A DNA stretch of 64,000 nucleotides from Saxidomus purpurata (GCA_022818135.1 JAFMSR010000010.1:36177544-36241543); one strand, 5' to 3'. Shown: positions 25,601 to 37,145, counted from the first letter of the stretch. The notes: generated by a model from the letters alone, not told the origin. Numbers and translations: made by a program.

Positions 25601-28600
25601 TATTGTCTAAAGATCTACCGCCATTTCCCATACGCATGATGTGGGGACTGGAAAGCCATTTTCCAAATGGTAATAAATGTTACACACTCAATTAATATTT
25701 TAACGCCTAGAATTTTCTAGTTTCCAAATCATTATTTTACTGGAGAAAACTTGATATATAAAAGAAATACTTAAAAGAACACAAATCTTTTGCTTGAATG
25801 TCAGCCATTTTTACTAAAACCAGACTACATTCTGTATTACTTTAATGTTCAAAAGGGAGCTTCAGAAAATTTACTGACTGAATAGCGAACAGTGCAGATC
25901 ATGATCAAACTGCATGAGTTAGCATGTAGATCATGCTCCTCACTGGTCCTAAAGGCAAAGTCAGCAAAATAAGTCGATAAATACGCAGCACAAGTAAGGC
26001 TGGCATTAACTCACCTTTCTCACCCTGTATGTGTATCCGCAGTGATATACTGGTAGTCACACCCACAAACGTGAACAGTTTACATGTATAAGTACCAGAG
26101 TTCTCTGGTTGCACCTTCGCTATATGCAGAGTGACTGTGTGTTCACCATATCGTATCTGCTTCACATTCAGTGGTTCATCTTTATGTACATGTCCTACAA
26201 AAGAATGCATGTTTAAGTTGCAGAAAGCTAATAAATTATGGTACCATATTACAGCAAACTACGTATATAACGACCCCGGATATAGCGAAAATCTGGATAT
26301 AAGGAACAAATTTTCTCAGCCCTTATTCATTTTATATGAAAATGTTATACGGATATAACAAACTCCGGATACAAGGAACAAATTTAAATGGTTCAAAGGA
26401 GCTTGTTATAAAAAGAGTTTACTCTATACTACATTGTTTTAAACACAGTGGCTTGGTTACACAATCAAACAAAAGTGACCAGCTTTTGTTTTTAATACAA
26501 TGATGCCTATATAGATATGAACTTCTGTAAAATCCAATCAATTGGGAATAGCATAAACAAGAGCTGTCAGTAGGACAGCACACTCGACTTTTTTAGTGCT
26601 TGCCAATAAAACAAAACTTTGACAGTTAAGGGCTCACAAGACTTTAACTAGGAATTTCTAAGTACAAATTAAGAAACATTTTCACAGAGTTATCTTCGCT
26701 TGCTTACAGACAGGATTGTGAACACGGGTGCAAAGTTTCAAAGCAATTTCTCAATGGACTTTGAAAATATTTGGGGTGGCACGCCAACTTAAACATAAAT
26801 TCTAAGTCCAAAAGGGGGCATAATTATGTCACAATGCTTGATAGAGTTACCTCCTATTGTGTAGAGATTGGGGACATGATGGTGAACAAGTATGCAAAGT
26901 TTCAAAGCCATATGTCAATGCACTTTGAAAATATTTGAGGTGGTACGCAAACTTTAACATAAATTCTAAGTTGAAAAAGGGGCATAATTCTGTCAAAATG
27001 CTTGATAGAGTTACCTCCTCCTGTGTACAGGTTGGGGTCATGATGGTGAACAAGTGTGCAAAGTTTCAAAGCAATATCTCAATGGACTTTGAAAATATTT
27101 GGGGTGGTACGCAAACTTTAACATTGGTGTGACGCTCACGCCGATGCCGGGGCGAGTAGGATAGCTCCCCTTTTCATAGAAAAGTCGAGCTAAAAATAAG
27201 AAGCTATGGCTGAACATATACAAACTCAGCATACCAAAGTTTAAGTTAGGCCACAGAGTGATGTATTTATAAATGCATACATAAAAAATTGCCGTCACAT
27301 CTTACTTTATATGTGAAATGGTTAACTGTCCACAACAAATGCCTTATAATATTCTAAGAACAAGACCTGCAGCTAGTGGGGAAACACATCATTTGCATGT
27401 TTAGAATAGGCTCAACACCAAGAGGGCATAATAGGGAACCTCAGTCAAATACAAATTGTCTCCCTTGTTGAAATAAGGCCAAGATAACAAATTTGCAATT
27501 TGGATTTCTCCGAGTAACTATGTGTGAAATTTCTAACTTCTGCTTTAACTGAATTCTTCAGACTGTCAAAAATTGGACAAGTGGGTATTTAAAGAACACA
27601 CTGCCAAAATTCTTATTACACTTTAAATTTATTATTGTGGTTGTAAACATTTCAATTTACTGTACATGTATACCATACCATAGAAAACAAACAAAACAAC
27701 AATAAAAGCAAAGAAATCCAAATGAACGGACAGTCAGGACCTACAGGCTTCTTGCTTCCTTACAGCGATAATGGAAGACAACTGAAGTATCCAATAAATG
27801 AATTGGGTTATAACAACAAGAACTGCCTCATACGGTTCACAAGGTTTTCATAATTGAGTCAAATGTTTGTGATATACAAAATGTACCTAGATCAGCATCC
27901 CACTTCAAATCCACAATTGGAAGATGAAGATCTTTCGCAGTGCAGTTCACCTGGATTGTCTCAAATCTATTAACAATCAATGTGTTAGCAACGATCTTTT
28001 TAGCATTTGCAGCTAAATGAAGGCTTGCTGCAACAGAAAATGATAGTTTTTGCAACAATAAGAAATGTTTGATACTGCAAGTAGACGTGACCTTTTTATT
28101 CCTGGCTGTGTTGCCATGTCAACACAAGTCCATGCTGCACACCTTTGACGGGTTAACTCTGTCCATTGCCAAAGGCATTAAAAGCAAACATCTGACGTTA
28201 AAGTAAACCTACAGCATAAATTTCAAATAGAAACAGTTTTACACTAGTAAAGATCTGGGCCAATTTTTTCAAATGAAGTTTAAAACAAACTAAAATCAGC
28301 TTAAACTTTAATCTGGTAAACACGAGTGATGTACAATGACAAAGCCAGTTTTACAAGAGCCATGTTACACATGGTTAATCCCCCCGCCAGGAAGAAGTTA
28401 CCTGAAGGTTGTACTTTCGTACATTTTACTTGGTGAGAGGAAATCCTTAAAAAGCCGTATAGTTATGGTCATGCTGAGTACAGTTTTCAAGTAAGTGGAA
28501 AAAGAATAAGGCAATGAAGAGAAGGTTTGCAAAATTATATTAATGTTCATTATCAGTATAGGTATGATATTTTTCTATTTGACTAAAAGTAGGCAAGGTA

Positions 28601-30831
28601 GAGTTTTGTTCTTGCACACTGCACTTCCTACCAATGTGCTATGTCAGTGAATTAAGTTTGAAGTAAACCCTCAAGTACTTTTGGAGTTATGCTTCGGACA
28701 AGTAAATCTGATAAAGGGGAATAACTCTAAAAGTAGGCAAGGTAGAGTTTTTGTTCTTGCACATTGCACTTCCTACCAATGTGCTCTGTCAGTGTATTAA
28801 GTTTGAAGAATATCCCTCAAGTACTTTTGGAGTTATGCTTCGGACAAGTAAATCTGATAAACAGTGTATTAAGTTTGAAGTAAATCCCTCAAGTACTTTT
28901 GGAGTTATGCTCTGGACAAAACTTTTAAAGTAAATCTGATAAAGGGGAATAACTCTAAAAGTAGGCAAGGTAGAGTTATTGTTCTTGCACACTGCACTTC
29001 CTACCAATGTGCTATGTCAGTGTATTAAGTTTGAAGAAAATCCCTCAAGTACTTTTGGAGTTATGCTTCGGACAAGTAAATCTGATAAAGGGGAATAACT
29101 CTTAAAGTAGGCAGGGTAGAGTTTTGTTCTTGCACACTGCACTTCCTACCAATGTGCTATGTCAGTGTTTAAGTTTGAGTAAATCCCTCAAGTACTTTTG
29201 GAGTTATGCTCTGGACAACACTTTTAAAGTAAATCTGATAAAGGGGAATAACTCTAAAAGTAGGCAGGTAGAGTTTTGTTCTTGCACACTGCACTTCCTA
29301 CCAATGTGCTATGTCAGTGTATTAAGTTTGAACAAAATCCCTCAGGTACTTTTGGAGTTATGCTCGGACAAAGTTTTTCAAGTAAATTGATAAAAGGGGA
29401 TAACTCTAAAAGTAGGCAAGGTAGAGTTATTGTTCTTACACACTGCACTTCCTCCCAATGTGCTCTGTCAGTGTATAAAGTTTGAAGAAATGGCTCAAGT
29501 ACTTTTGGAGTTATGCTCCGGACAAATGGGCGGGCGGACGGACGGACGAAGACCATTTCTAATATCCCCTTCGCCTTCGGCGGGGGGATAAAAAAAATGT
29601 AGTAGGTCCCTTTTTATAAATCATGTCACAGGTATATTCAACCTACCAGTTCTATTTACTCGTATCTGTAATAGTTTACTGGTGTGTCTTCCGTCTGCTG
29701 TATGAAGTTTACATCTATATACTCCCGTGTGTTCTGGCTGGGCATTTGGTATGAGTAAAGAAATCACGTACTTCTTCAGGCGTACTTGTCTGAACAGCAT
29801 ATCATCTTGCAGCTCATGACCTGAAACATGTACTATGTAGTGTATGCTATGCGTTACCAACTTACAAGTTACTGCAAAAGCAGTAAGAAAATGGGCAGCA
29901 AATGTGGGACAGTTGTCATCTATGATTATACATGTAAAACCAAATGTTTTCGTCTGTTATACCAACCACCCACAGTAAGCTATGTACCATGGTGTGTGCC
30001 TGTGTGGACAGAGTTGTGTGTAAGCAGGCAGTTTACCTGATTATTAATTGAAAGGGAACACCCAGAGCATTACTCCATAAGACTGCAAACTGTATCAAGT
30101 ACCGGTAGAGATTCTGTTATGTTGCGAGGCTTAAACCCATAACTCTCAATCTGTGAGAAGTTTTAGTGATTTCAAGTCAGTGACCGTAACAATCTGGCCA
30201 TGAAGCTATTGGAGGCTGGTTGTCATTTTATGACTTTATTCCTGTTTATTTCATACATATGTATTTGAAAGTACTCACCTAAAGCTTGCCATTTAAAATC
30301 CAGAAACTGTACTGCTATGTTTTTTGTACTGCAGTTAACATGAATTGTCTCCCCTTGCTTCACAACAACAAAGTCTGGTTTAACATTCAAGTACAGGCTC
30401 TCTAAAATACAAAATCATAATGAGAAATGGAAAAGTTCTTTTTTAAAAGTTGGCACACATATTATCTATTCTATACAAACATTTCAGCCAATTTTAAATG
30501 TGAAAGGGCATAAAAAGTACCCACTTGAATGTTCACAGTGTTTTTTCTTTAATTTCACTTTTCTAGACTGGTTGAGTGATACATATTACACTACATTATA
30601 GAAAATATGAAAATTTTACCTGCAACAACAAAATACTATGAATAGCAAAAAAAAATAGTTATGTAGTGTACATGTACTTTGTACCTGATGTATCTTCACA
30701 TTCGTTTTCATCTTCCCCATATGGACAGTCTTTCTGACCATCACATCTATAACCACAGGGTATAGGAATATCGTATTTACAAACAAATTTGCAATCCTTT
30801 GTTGTATCTTCCAAAAACTTTGTAGATGAAC
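21552..30831 (-). CDS. LDLRAD3-like single-pass receptor with LDLa and Ig domains, 5' exon(s) not found
   Basis: Exons in transcript order: 30831-30685, 30401-30279, 29820-29647, 28027-27887, 26194-26024 (or 26015), 25246-25109, 23800-23684, 22633-21552. All introns are phase 1, so modules are freely exchangeable. The order is LDLa, Ig (two exons), Ig (two exons), LDLa, LDLa, transmembrane helix and a ~300-residue tail, ~697 residues in view. The tail has NVNNGVQYV followed by PPTYSE and PPPEYS, the same order as in LDLRAD3, whose PPxY motifs bind NEDD4-type ubiquitin ligases. LDLRAD3 itself has three LDLa domains and, as far as I know, no Ig domain. The first exon seen needs one base from an upstream exon that should supply a signal peptide. 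Likely role: surface receptor with ligase-controlled turnover. Confidence 0.85.
22850..22985. repeat. TTCGC-rich dispersed repeat fragment
   Basis: Alternating phrases GAATTCGCAAGAC, TTAATTCACAAGACC and GAATTCGTCACTCC recall the MITE at 23948-24155. No ends were defined. Confidence 0.35.
23378..23515. repeat. Short foldback repeat in receptor intron
   Basis: Two ~50-base arms are inverted copies; GATCATATATCACGATT near 23404 pairs with AATCGTGATATATGATC near 23463. The loop is about 20-40 bases, and TAGATTTTACTTT/AAAGTAAAATCTA extend the outer stem. Confidence 0.7.
23684..23800 (-). CDS. Receptor LDLa domain 3
   Basis: The sequence MICDGKFRCNNSRC then CDKMNQCDDWSDEDRC is a canonical LDLa module with the full DxSDE calcium site. 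It is more typical than the first two domains and closest to those of LDLRAD3/LRP proteins. Confidence 0.88.
23948..24155. mobile_element. ~208-bp MITE with TACTGTAAATTGG ends
   Basis: The left end TACTGTAAATTGG is mirrored by CCAATTTACTGTA on the right. The interior is rich in TTCGCGATTTG-like words. The open frame running through it is chance. It lies in the intron between LDLa 2 and LDLa 3, next to the LDLa 3 exon. Confidence 0.65.
24215..24365 (-). mobile_element. tRNA-derived SINE fragment, reverse orientation
   Basis: On the minus strand GTCGGTGACTTTAAATCACC precedes GGTTCCAGTCCCGC, which fits a tRNA-like anticodon arm and B box. It has diverged too far to be a tRNA gene. Confidence 0.55.
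25109..25246 (-). CDS. Receptor LDLa domain 2
   Basis: The cysteine order is CRYFC, ACHYKCDGQKNC and GEDEKDC. It is a symmetric phase 1 exon with a TTTCAG-like acceptor region and a GTATGA donor. Confidence 0.86.
26015..28027 (-). CDS. Receptor Ig domain 2, two exons, with two possible donors
   Basis: Exon 28027-27887 gives FETIQVNCT and LKW; exon 26194-26024 gives PENSGTYTCKL. The split point equals that of Ig domain 1, so the pair is a two-exon duplication. The last exon has two GTGAG donors nine bases apart (exon end at 26024 or 26015), both in phase, adding or dropping three residues. Confidence 0.82.
26563..27197 (+). mobile_element. Second pearl-like family, ~164-bp core
   Basis: It starts AACAAGAGCTGTCAGTAGGA and ends AAAGTCGAGCTAAAAA. 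The landmark CTTGATAGAGTTACCTCCT recurs at 26837 and 27001, and CAATGxACTTTGAAAATAT at ~26751, 26916 and 27080, a period of 163-166 bp. A GACGCTCACGCCGATGCCGG stretch precedes the 3' end. It lies in the intron inside Ig domain 2. Confidence 0.68.
28357..29596 (+). mobile_element. Third pearl-like family with hairpin ends, ~145-155-bp core
   Basis: The left end TTAATCCCCCCGCC is inverted at the right end as GGCGGGGGGATAA. CTCTAAAAGTAGGCAAGGTA-like landmarks recur at about 28583, 28727, 28955, 29101, 29254 and 29406, with one truncated unit at ~28860. GGGCGGACGGACGGACGA precedes the right end. It lies in the intron between the two Ig domains. Open frames in it come from the repeat and are not genes. 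Confidence 0.7.
29647..30401 (-). CDS. Receptor Ig domain 1, two exons
   Basis: Exon 30401-30279 carries the first half, with GETIHVNCS (B-strand cysteine) and FKW (C-strand tryptophan). Exon 29820-29647 carries the second half, with PEHTGVYRCKL (F-strand cysteine). Together they form an I- or V-type Ig fold split after the conserved tryptophan by a phase 1 intron. Confidence 0.83.
30685..30831 (-). CDS. Receptor LDLa domain 1
   Basis: Six cysteines lie in LDLa order: CKFVC, PCGYRCDGQKDC and GEDENEC. The last loop reads GEDE where the usual calcium site has SDE, but acidic ligands are kept. The exon is symmetric (phase 1-1). It closely resembles the domain at 25109-25246 (CDGQKDCPYGEDE against CDGQKNCPFGEDE), so one arose from the other by duplication. 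Confidence 0.87.
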
Positions 30832-31136
30832 CTGAAATAAATATTTGCTTTTATTATAATACGTTTAGCCAAATGTAGCCAATCATCGTTCTCAATGTTT
30901 GAATGTTTCTCCTTGGATTTTGAACAGTTTAAAATTAAACATGCATACAGACCAATGGTGAATAATGAAATTGAAAGCCAAGAAATCACCTTTCCAAATT
31001 AAAAATGATATATCATTTTACCAGAGCTCAGATGTGCTGAGCTGAAAATTGAGCTTGGTGCCTATGACCTCGCTAACTGACCCAAAAGACCAAACTTAAT
31101 TTGACAACAATCCTGGAAAAATACAGCTACTGTTGT

Positions 31137-31548
31137 ATAGTGCTGTAATGATAAACCGGTATACAGGTATACTGCAATACAGATCTGGTCAGTACGTACT
31201 GCCATACTAGTTCCCGTACCGCGATTTTCAGAGTTAAATTAACTACTCACTTTACATCGCTCTGCATATTAATAAATCAGATAAAGAAGATTATGGTTGA
31301 CCATCTTTGCCACCCTTTGGTTACAAATACAATATAACTTGCCCATAAGTCCAGTTAGCTTTTAATAGGCAGTTTCTGGATAAATTGTGGACAATTTGTG
31401 GCACTGTATTACGGTAGTGATTTGGTTTTATTCTATTTCTGTTTAGCTTTTCTGTTACACCAATATATCACAATACGTTTTGCAATATGGGTTGACTGTA
31501 TCTCAATATATCGCAATATGGGCTTGACCGTATTGTTCCACCCCTACA
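31137..31548. mobile_element. Possible MITE with GATATATCG-like interior
   Basis: Phrases CCGGTATACAGGTATACTG and CAATATATCGCAATATGGGC facing CCACCCCTAC at the right recall widespread animal hAT-type MITEs. The ends are not clean and no target duplication was found. Confidence 0.35.
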
Positions 31549-31670
31549 TTTGTATATGGGCGATATCATTTATCCAGAGAATACGCAAACTGCAATATGT
31601 GCCCGAGCACGAGCACCAAAGGTGTTAGTTACTATTGTAGTATTTAGCGGACGGGTCATGTCAATAACAG

Positions 31671-32943
31671 CAGGGTTCTCTGTAGGATTTTGAAAGTAGG
31701 AGTCCAGGACTCCTATGTCAGAAAAAATAGGAGTCCCATCTGAAAATGTTGGGAGTCCCATGTTTTTAAGTACAGTGCGCTGACTCAAACCGAAGATTGG
31801 CTTCTATATGAATGTATTACAGTATTGTAATGGTATGATATAACTAGATTACCTGGGATAAATCAAGGAAACAAAAGTGTGCTTTTTTTCAACTGTATTG
31901 TTTTCAAATATGAAAATATGCAAAATATATACAAAACAAGCTATATGCAACGCAAGTGTATCAAGAGTCGAAATATTGGTAATTTTATAGCAAAATGAAA
32001 GTGCTAATTTAGTAATCTGTTCATTACTCTTATGCATCATAAGCACCCATGCGTTTTGACTCTTTACACCACGAACAGAATGCTATACTATCATTACGAG
32101 TCACTTTTTCAATCCAAGGAAATGTCCCATACCAAGAATCATTCCATACATTTCTATTTTTTTCCCATCAAACTTTCACTTTCAGAATCGTCGGTCGGGC
32201 ATTTCCTTTTACGCCCACTCTGTCCAAAGTCTAGTCTAAGAGTGACCTCAATATTTTGACTGCAAGACCGACCGACCCATTTTACAAACTGATATTACAT
32301 AGATGTCTGTCTTTACGAAAGGCGGCCATCGTATATAGCAAAATGCCCTGGCGCACATTTAGTTGTGCTAGTCTAAGAGGTTTTTTTGAAACAGTGTAAA
32401 ATGCTCAAACGCCGATCGTATATACCCCAAAGTGTTTCCATCTTTGAAAAAAAATATAAAAAATTGAGCAATAATTATATCTTTTTAATTTGTAATGGTT
32501 CCGAAAATCAAAGGTTATCAATGTGCAAACACGCTAATTTTCGGTCACTCCTCTGCAAACACGCGACTATCTTACAACATGATTAAATTCAATTATCACA
32601 ATTAAAATATTCAGCCTTTCCTTTTTAAAGGCATAAAATGATGATCAATTAATTCGATGTATACACTGTCGCATGTCTACATAGACACAGTAATTACACA
32701 CGACACCTGTCAATCAAGTACTGGAAAACACCACGCGTGTTTATTGGTTTAATGCGCAAAACGGGTACACAGATTTACCTTTCATCAGCTGTCAAATTGT
32801 GTCTTGTATATTGTCACTAATCGCGGGCACGCGTTTCACGGAAATTGTATGCATCCCGTGGAATCATTGTCAGATAATTTTAGCGTAATTTTGGGAAAAG
32901 TATGCGTACAAATACGTGGATTTAAGCGTTTCCGAGAACCCTG
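31671..32943. mobile_element. hAT-like non-autonomous element with perfect 8-bp target duplication
   Basis: The ends are CAGGGTTCTC and GAGAACCCTG, flanked on both sides by AATAACAG (31663-31670 and 32944-32951). Short CAGGG termini with an 8-bp duplication are the hallmark of the hAT superfamily. The 1273-bp interior has no recognisable transposase. GGAGTCCxGGACTCC words cluster just inside the left end. Confidence 0.85.
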
Positions 32944-32951
32944 AATAACAG

Positions 32952-33120
32952 GCTGGTGGTGTAGAGGTTAAGGTGTCGGCCGCTCATCCTGGAGGTTGCG
33001 GGTTCGAGCCCCACTAGGGTCACGACCATACTTCCTCATACGACACCAGTACTGGTTTTTCTAGGAAGCGGACTTGAGAGTGACTCGATAAGCTTTCTTC
33101 ACAAACGAGCTAAAATAAAT
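32952..33120 (+). mobile_element. tRNA-derived SINE, nearly complete
   Basis: An A box-like TGGTGTAGAGG and a B box GGTTCGAGCCC are spaced as in a tRNA, followed by a tRNA-unrelated body with GGAAGCGGACTTGAGAGTGA and an A/T-rich tail. The same tail occurs at ~15010-15105. Its head abuts the hAT target duplication, so the hAT element entered at the SINE boundary. Confidence 0.75.
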
Positions 33121-33138
33121 TAGTATAAACTAACATTG

Positions 33139-33598
33139 CTAATCGGGCTTAGAAGCCCAATTAAGCTTTTATTGCCCGATTGGCCTTAAATTTATGAAAA
33201 GAAACTAAGATTTATATAAATATTTCAAGAAATATTTAATGAAATGCTTTGAAAGTCCTACATATCTTCAGCTGGCGTTACCTTGTTTTAAACACCTAAG
33301 TATTTTTATCTAAATAAAACTTTTTTGCTCAAGAGGCTTTGCTTATTTTACATTAAAAGTACATGGAAAGTGAAAGTAAAAGTGCCAGAATTCTGGCGCA
33401 AAAAGTGGCTGATTATGGTTGGGTGATGTTGACTTCTAATCTAACATACTGTAATTAATGTTGCATGTAACATATTCTAGGACTTCAGAAATTATCTATA
33501 AAATACTTCTCAAAGTATTTACAAACAAGATAACTTCTATTGATAAATTTAAGCTGGATCGTACAATAAAAGCTTGATTGGGCTTTTAAGCCCGATCG
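33139..33598. mobile_element. ~460-bp MITE with 35-bp hairpin-forming ends
   Basis: The left arm at 33139-33173 and the right arm at 33563-33598 are inverted copies (ATCGGGCTTAGAAGCCCAAT against ATTGGGCTTTTAAGCCCGAT). Each arm is itself a small palindrome. It directly follows the SINE. Confidence 0.7.
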
Positions 33599-34309
33599 GA
33601 CAAATTATGTTACCAGCCTGAATAAGTAGGGTTGTATTGTAAAGGGGCGTGACTTTGTTTGGACTGGGCCATTAGGATTTCACACGTGTATTTGCGAAAA
33701 TGTTGTCATATACTAATCTAGGTAAATAGAACAAACTGCAATATAGTCTATTTATCTATCTTGTTATACTGCTTCACACCTCTCACGAGTATTATGGGCA
33801 GGTAGTACTTTATCCCCTGAAAGCATTTGCACCCAAGGAAATAAACTTTTGGATGTTTTCAAAATATTCAGCGTGAGAGAATAATTTTTGGACAATTTAT
33901 GGCCATATTCCAATTCATGAAAGCCCTGCAGGCTATGAGCATGGATGCATGATTATGAGTAAATGTGGACCGCAGGCGGAGATATCCTCAATTATTTGAT
34001 TATTACCAGATTTCCAGATCAGATTATCCTGAATTGAAGAATATTGACCGAAGTTATGTCGTTTTCCTAAATGGAAATGCCTTTAATGGCTTCATTAATC
34101 TTAAATTGTTTGATTTCCTACCATAAACTGTTAGTATTTGTAATTCCACAGCAAGACAAATGACAAATCTCCAAATAGATGCTCGAAGTAGATCCATTAA
34201 AAATAACTTTCGTCCATTTAGACTGTGTCGTTTCAAAAGTACGAAAGTAGCGAAAAGAATGGGGGGAAAGCAATTACAGACGTTCAAACAGAAACACAAA
34301 TAATAAAAT

Positions 34310-37145
34310 ATAATACTTTATTTATTCTTCTTCATTGGTGCAGCCAGTGGAGATAGATCGAGTCAGCACTGATTATATGCCATGGAAGTTCCACTGTACT
34401 ACTGTTTTTGGAAAATATAAAAAATTGTAATAGTCAACTGATGTTGTTGGAAGGTAGTATGCAAGATTGTGGAAATGCCTGGATTATCTTGTGTATGGTG
34501 TAATTTAACGTACTGCGTTAAATTTATTTCAACATGACTGTTTACCATTTTATAAAACAAAGTGAGTCTACTGAATTTCCGTCTACTTTCTAATGTGTTC
34601 CATTTAAGATCAGTCATAATATTGCCCGGGGTCTTGCTTTATGTCATGGTTACAAAACGAACAGCTTGCTTTTGAACGTTTTCTATTTCAAGTTCTGTGT
34701 GTAAGGATCCCATACAGCTGAAGAATATTCTAAAGTAGGTCTAACATTAGTAGTATATGCTGCTTCCTTGTTTTTTGACAGAATGTAAATTTCTCTTTAA
34801 AAACCTTAAACTCTGGTTAGATTTACTAGTTATTTTGTTTATATGTGGAGTCCATGAGAGATTAGATGATACTTCAACTCCAAGATAGGTGACTTGATGT
34901 ACAACTGACAAAGGTTGGTTGTGCAGGGTGTATACTGTATTGGTCACAGTCTTTGTCCTAGAAACATGTAGACTGTGACATTTATTGATGTTGAAGCTCA
35001 TCTTCCATTTCTGCTCCCATTTTGCAGGACTGTTGGGAATCTCCTGCAACTGTTATCCAACTCGGGCAGAGTGTATAGTCCTTTATATGACACAGTCATC
35101 TGCAAATAACCTGACATTGGAGTTTACAACCGCAGGAAGGTCGTTAATGTAGAGCAGAAATAGGAGAGGCCACAGAACCGACCCCTGTTGAACACCTGCT
35201 AGTACAGGTGCCGACGTGGATGCCGCCCCATCAACAACAACTCGTTGTGTTCGATTTCCCAAGAAAGCTCCAATCCAAGAAAGTGCACTACCCCTGATAC
35301 CATAATGTGATATTTTGTAAAGTAACCTGCCATGATGGACAGCATCAAATGCCTTACTGAAAACAAAAAAACAAAAATAATATCAAACAGGGAATGCCAC
35401 GTACCAAAAACGCAGCCTCCCCAAAACGAACCCCACAGCACCCAGAAGTGCACACCACCAACACACACACACACGACACACACACACAATCATGTACACA
35501 CACACATATACACTACCAACACACACTAGCAAGTTCATTATAGCGACATCCACTTTGCCTTGCTGTACTGACTTTGCTAAGTCGTGAATAAAATCCACAA
35601 GTTGGGTTTCGCAAGACTGCCGGACACGAAAGCAATGATGGTTATCAACAAGTATATTTTTAAGTCTAGATGGTCCAAAACATTACTTACAACTATGTAC
35701 TCTAATAATTTACAGACTATGCAGGTTAATGAGACTGATCAATAATTAGTAACCATAGCTCCTTTTTTTTTAAAACAGGTGTTACAACTGCTTGGGATAA
35801 ATCAGATGGTACAGATCCTGAACATAATGACATTTTGAATAGTTTAGTAAAAATAGGAGCAATTTCACCAGCGCATTCCTTAAAAAAGATTGGTTTAATG
35901 ACATCAGGGTCAGCAGCTTTATGAGGATTAAGTTCCTTTAAAAGTTTTTAACAACATTCAAGGTAACATGTATATCTGGCATTCATGCATACGGACTTAT
36001 GGACTTGGACCTGTATCTGGAAAATCTGTATCATTATTGTTGGTAAATACAGAGGAAAACTGCTTTTTTAGAACTTAAGAATTGTCTGAAGGGGTAGGTT
36101 TTTTATAACTATTATATCTAAGGGGTGTTACTCCTGAAGAATAGTTTTTCAAACTTTTTATGAACCCCCAAAATGTCTTAGTTGATCCATGTTTGTTTCC
36201 AGTGGTGTGACATTATTCAAATAGTCCCAGTGCGCATTTCTAGTTTTCTTTTGAATCAATGTTTTAAGCTTTTTAAGTTTTGTGAAAATGTCTTGGTTTT
36301 TTTTTTGGCGTTTTTCATTTTACTATATAATCTATCTATCTTTTTCATGCGTTTAGAGAGAATATGTTGTTTTCAAGACACGATTTTACTAGGGGTGAAA
36401 TTGTTCATTAGATCTTCTACTTTGGTTTTAAATGCATCCAAAAGATCTTGGACATTTACAAAGGTTGGGAGTTCTTCTTTTACCTTGCATTATGGCAGTC
36501 CAGTATGCTTTCTTAAAAAGAAATATTTTGTGTTTTTCTTTAGGATTTATCCTGGCCGATGTTAATAAGTCAACAAAGGATATACTATGATCACTGAATC
36601 CAGGAATTACTTTAATAGTTTCAGCCAATAATTGGTTAGACAGAAATAGCAAGTATAATCAGTCACTTGTGGTATCAGTAATTCTAGTTGACTCATTTAA
36701 TAGTTGGGTTAGACAAAAATCATCTGCAAAATTTAGCAACTTTTTACATTCATATACATGAGTAGAACCTGATTTTACACTTTTTGTTTGCAAGTCTATA
36801 TCTGCATGGTTTAGATCACCACCAATTATAATAGTGCTATTATTTTGGTCTATCAGATTCATAGTGCGTTTTAGCTCATTTATACATTCAAAATCTCTAT
36901 CAGGATTATAAGCATTACAGACGACTATATCTTTTTTACCTTTTTGCTTTATTTTTGCCCAGATTAGCTCAGAGTTCGATTTAAGTTCACTTTTCAAACG
37001 TTTTGAAATCAAAATGAATATACCGCCTCCAGTGCAACCTTTCCTATGTCTATAAACTTCGTAATCTGGAGGGAAAACTTCTGAGTTTTAATCTTTGGCT
37101 TGAGCCAAGATTCATTACCTAGAACTATTAATCCAAATTTCGGGC
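34310..37145 (-). mobile_element. Decayed LINE (jockey/CR1-like): APE endonuclease plus reverse transcriptase
   Basis: Read on the minus strand. Endonuclease signatures ESWLKPK (~37115), GGGIFI (~37020), GGDLNHADIDL (~36800) and PGFSDHSI (~36598) are in order. The reverse transcriptase follows: VDFIHDLAKSVQQGKVDVAI (~35600-35540), KAFDAVHHG (~35350), QGSVLWPLLFLLYINDLP (~35190-35130) and LFADDCVIY (~35105), then YLGVEVSSNLSW (~34880) and a tail resembling the usual RT C-terminus. Several stops and frameshifts are present, and a ~175-bp insertion splits the SKAFD motif. The 3' end is an A-rich AATAAATAAAG stretch near 34315. It lies upstream of the receptor exons, possibly in their first intron. 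Confidence 0.82.
35358..35535 (-). mobile_element. GT-rich short interspersed element inside the LINE RT motif
   Basis: On the minus strand it begins CTAGTGTGTGTTGGTAGTG, contains a (GT)n tract, then CACTTCTGGGTGCTGTGGGG, and ends near TATTATTTTTG plus a T-run. It is flanked by LINE sequence that joins as AACTT + CAGTAAGGCATTTGATG, restoring the SKAFD motif, so it is a true insertion. A second copy lies at 37985-38178 in the other orientation. Confidence 0.75.

Noticed and set aside
32952..33025. Functional tRNA gene
   Set aside because: The A and B boxes are present but a SINE body and tail follow and the cloverleaf stems do not close.
34054..34299. 81-codon minus-strand frame as another LINE or receptor exon
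   Set aside because: It has no recognised motif, lies beyond the A-rich LINE 3' end, and has no fitting splice sites.
35358..35535. GT-rich insertion as an introner (spliced intron spread by transposition)
   Set aside because: It offers GT near one end and CAG at the other, but removing GT to AG does not restore the LINE frame; the restoring joint is AACTT/CAGTAAG, so it is an ordinary insertion.
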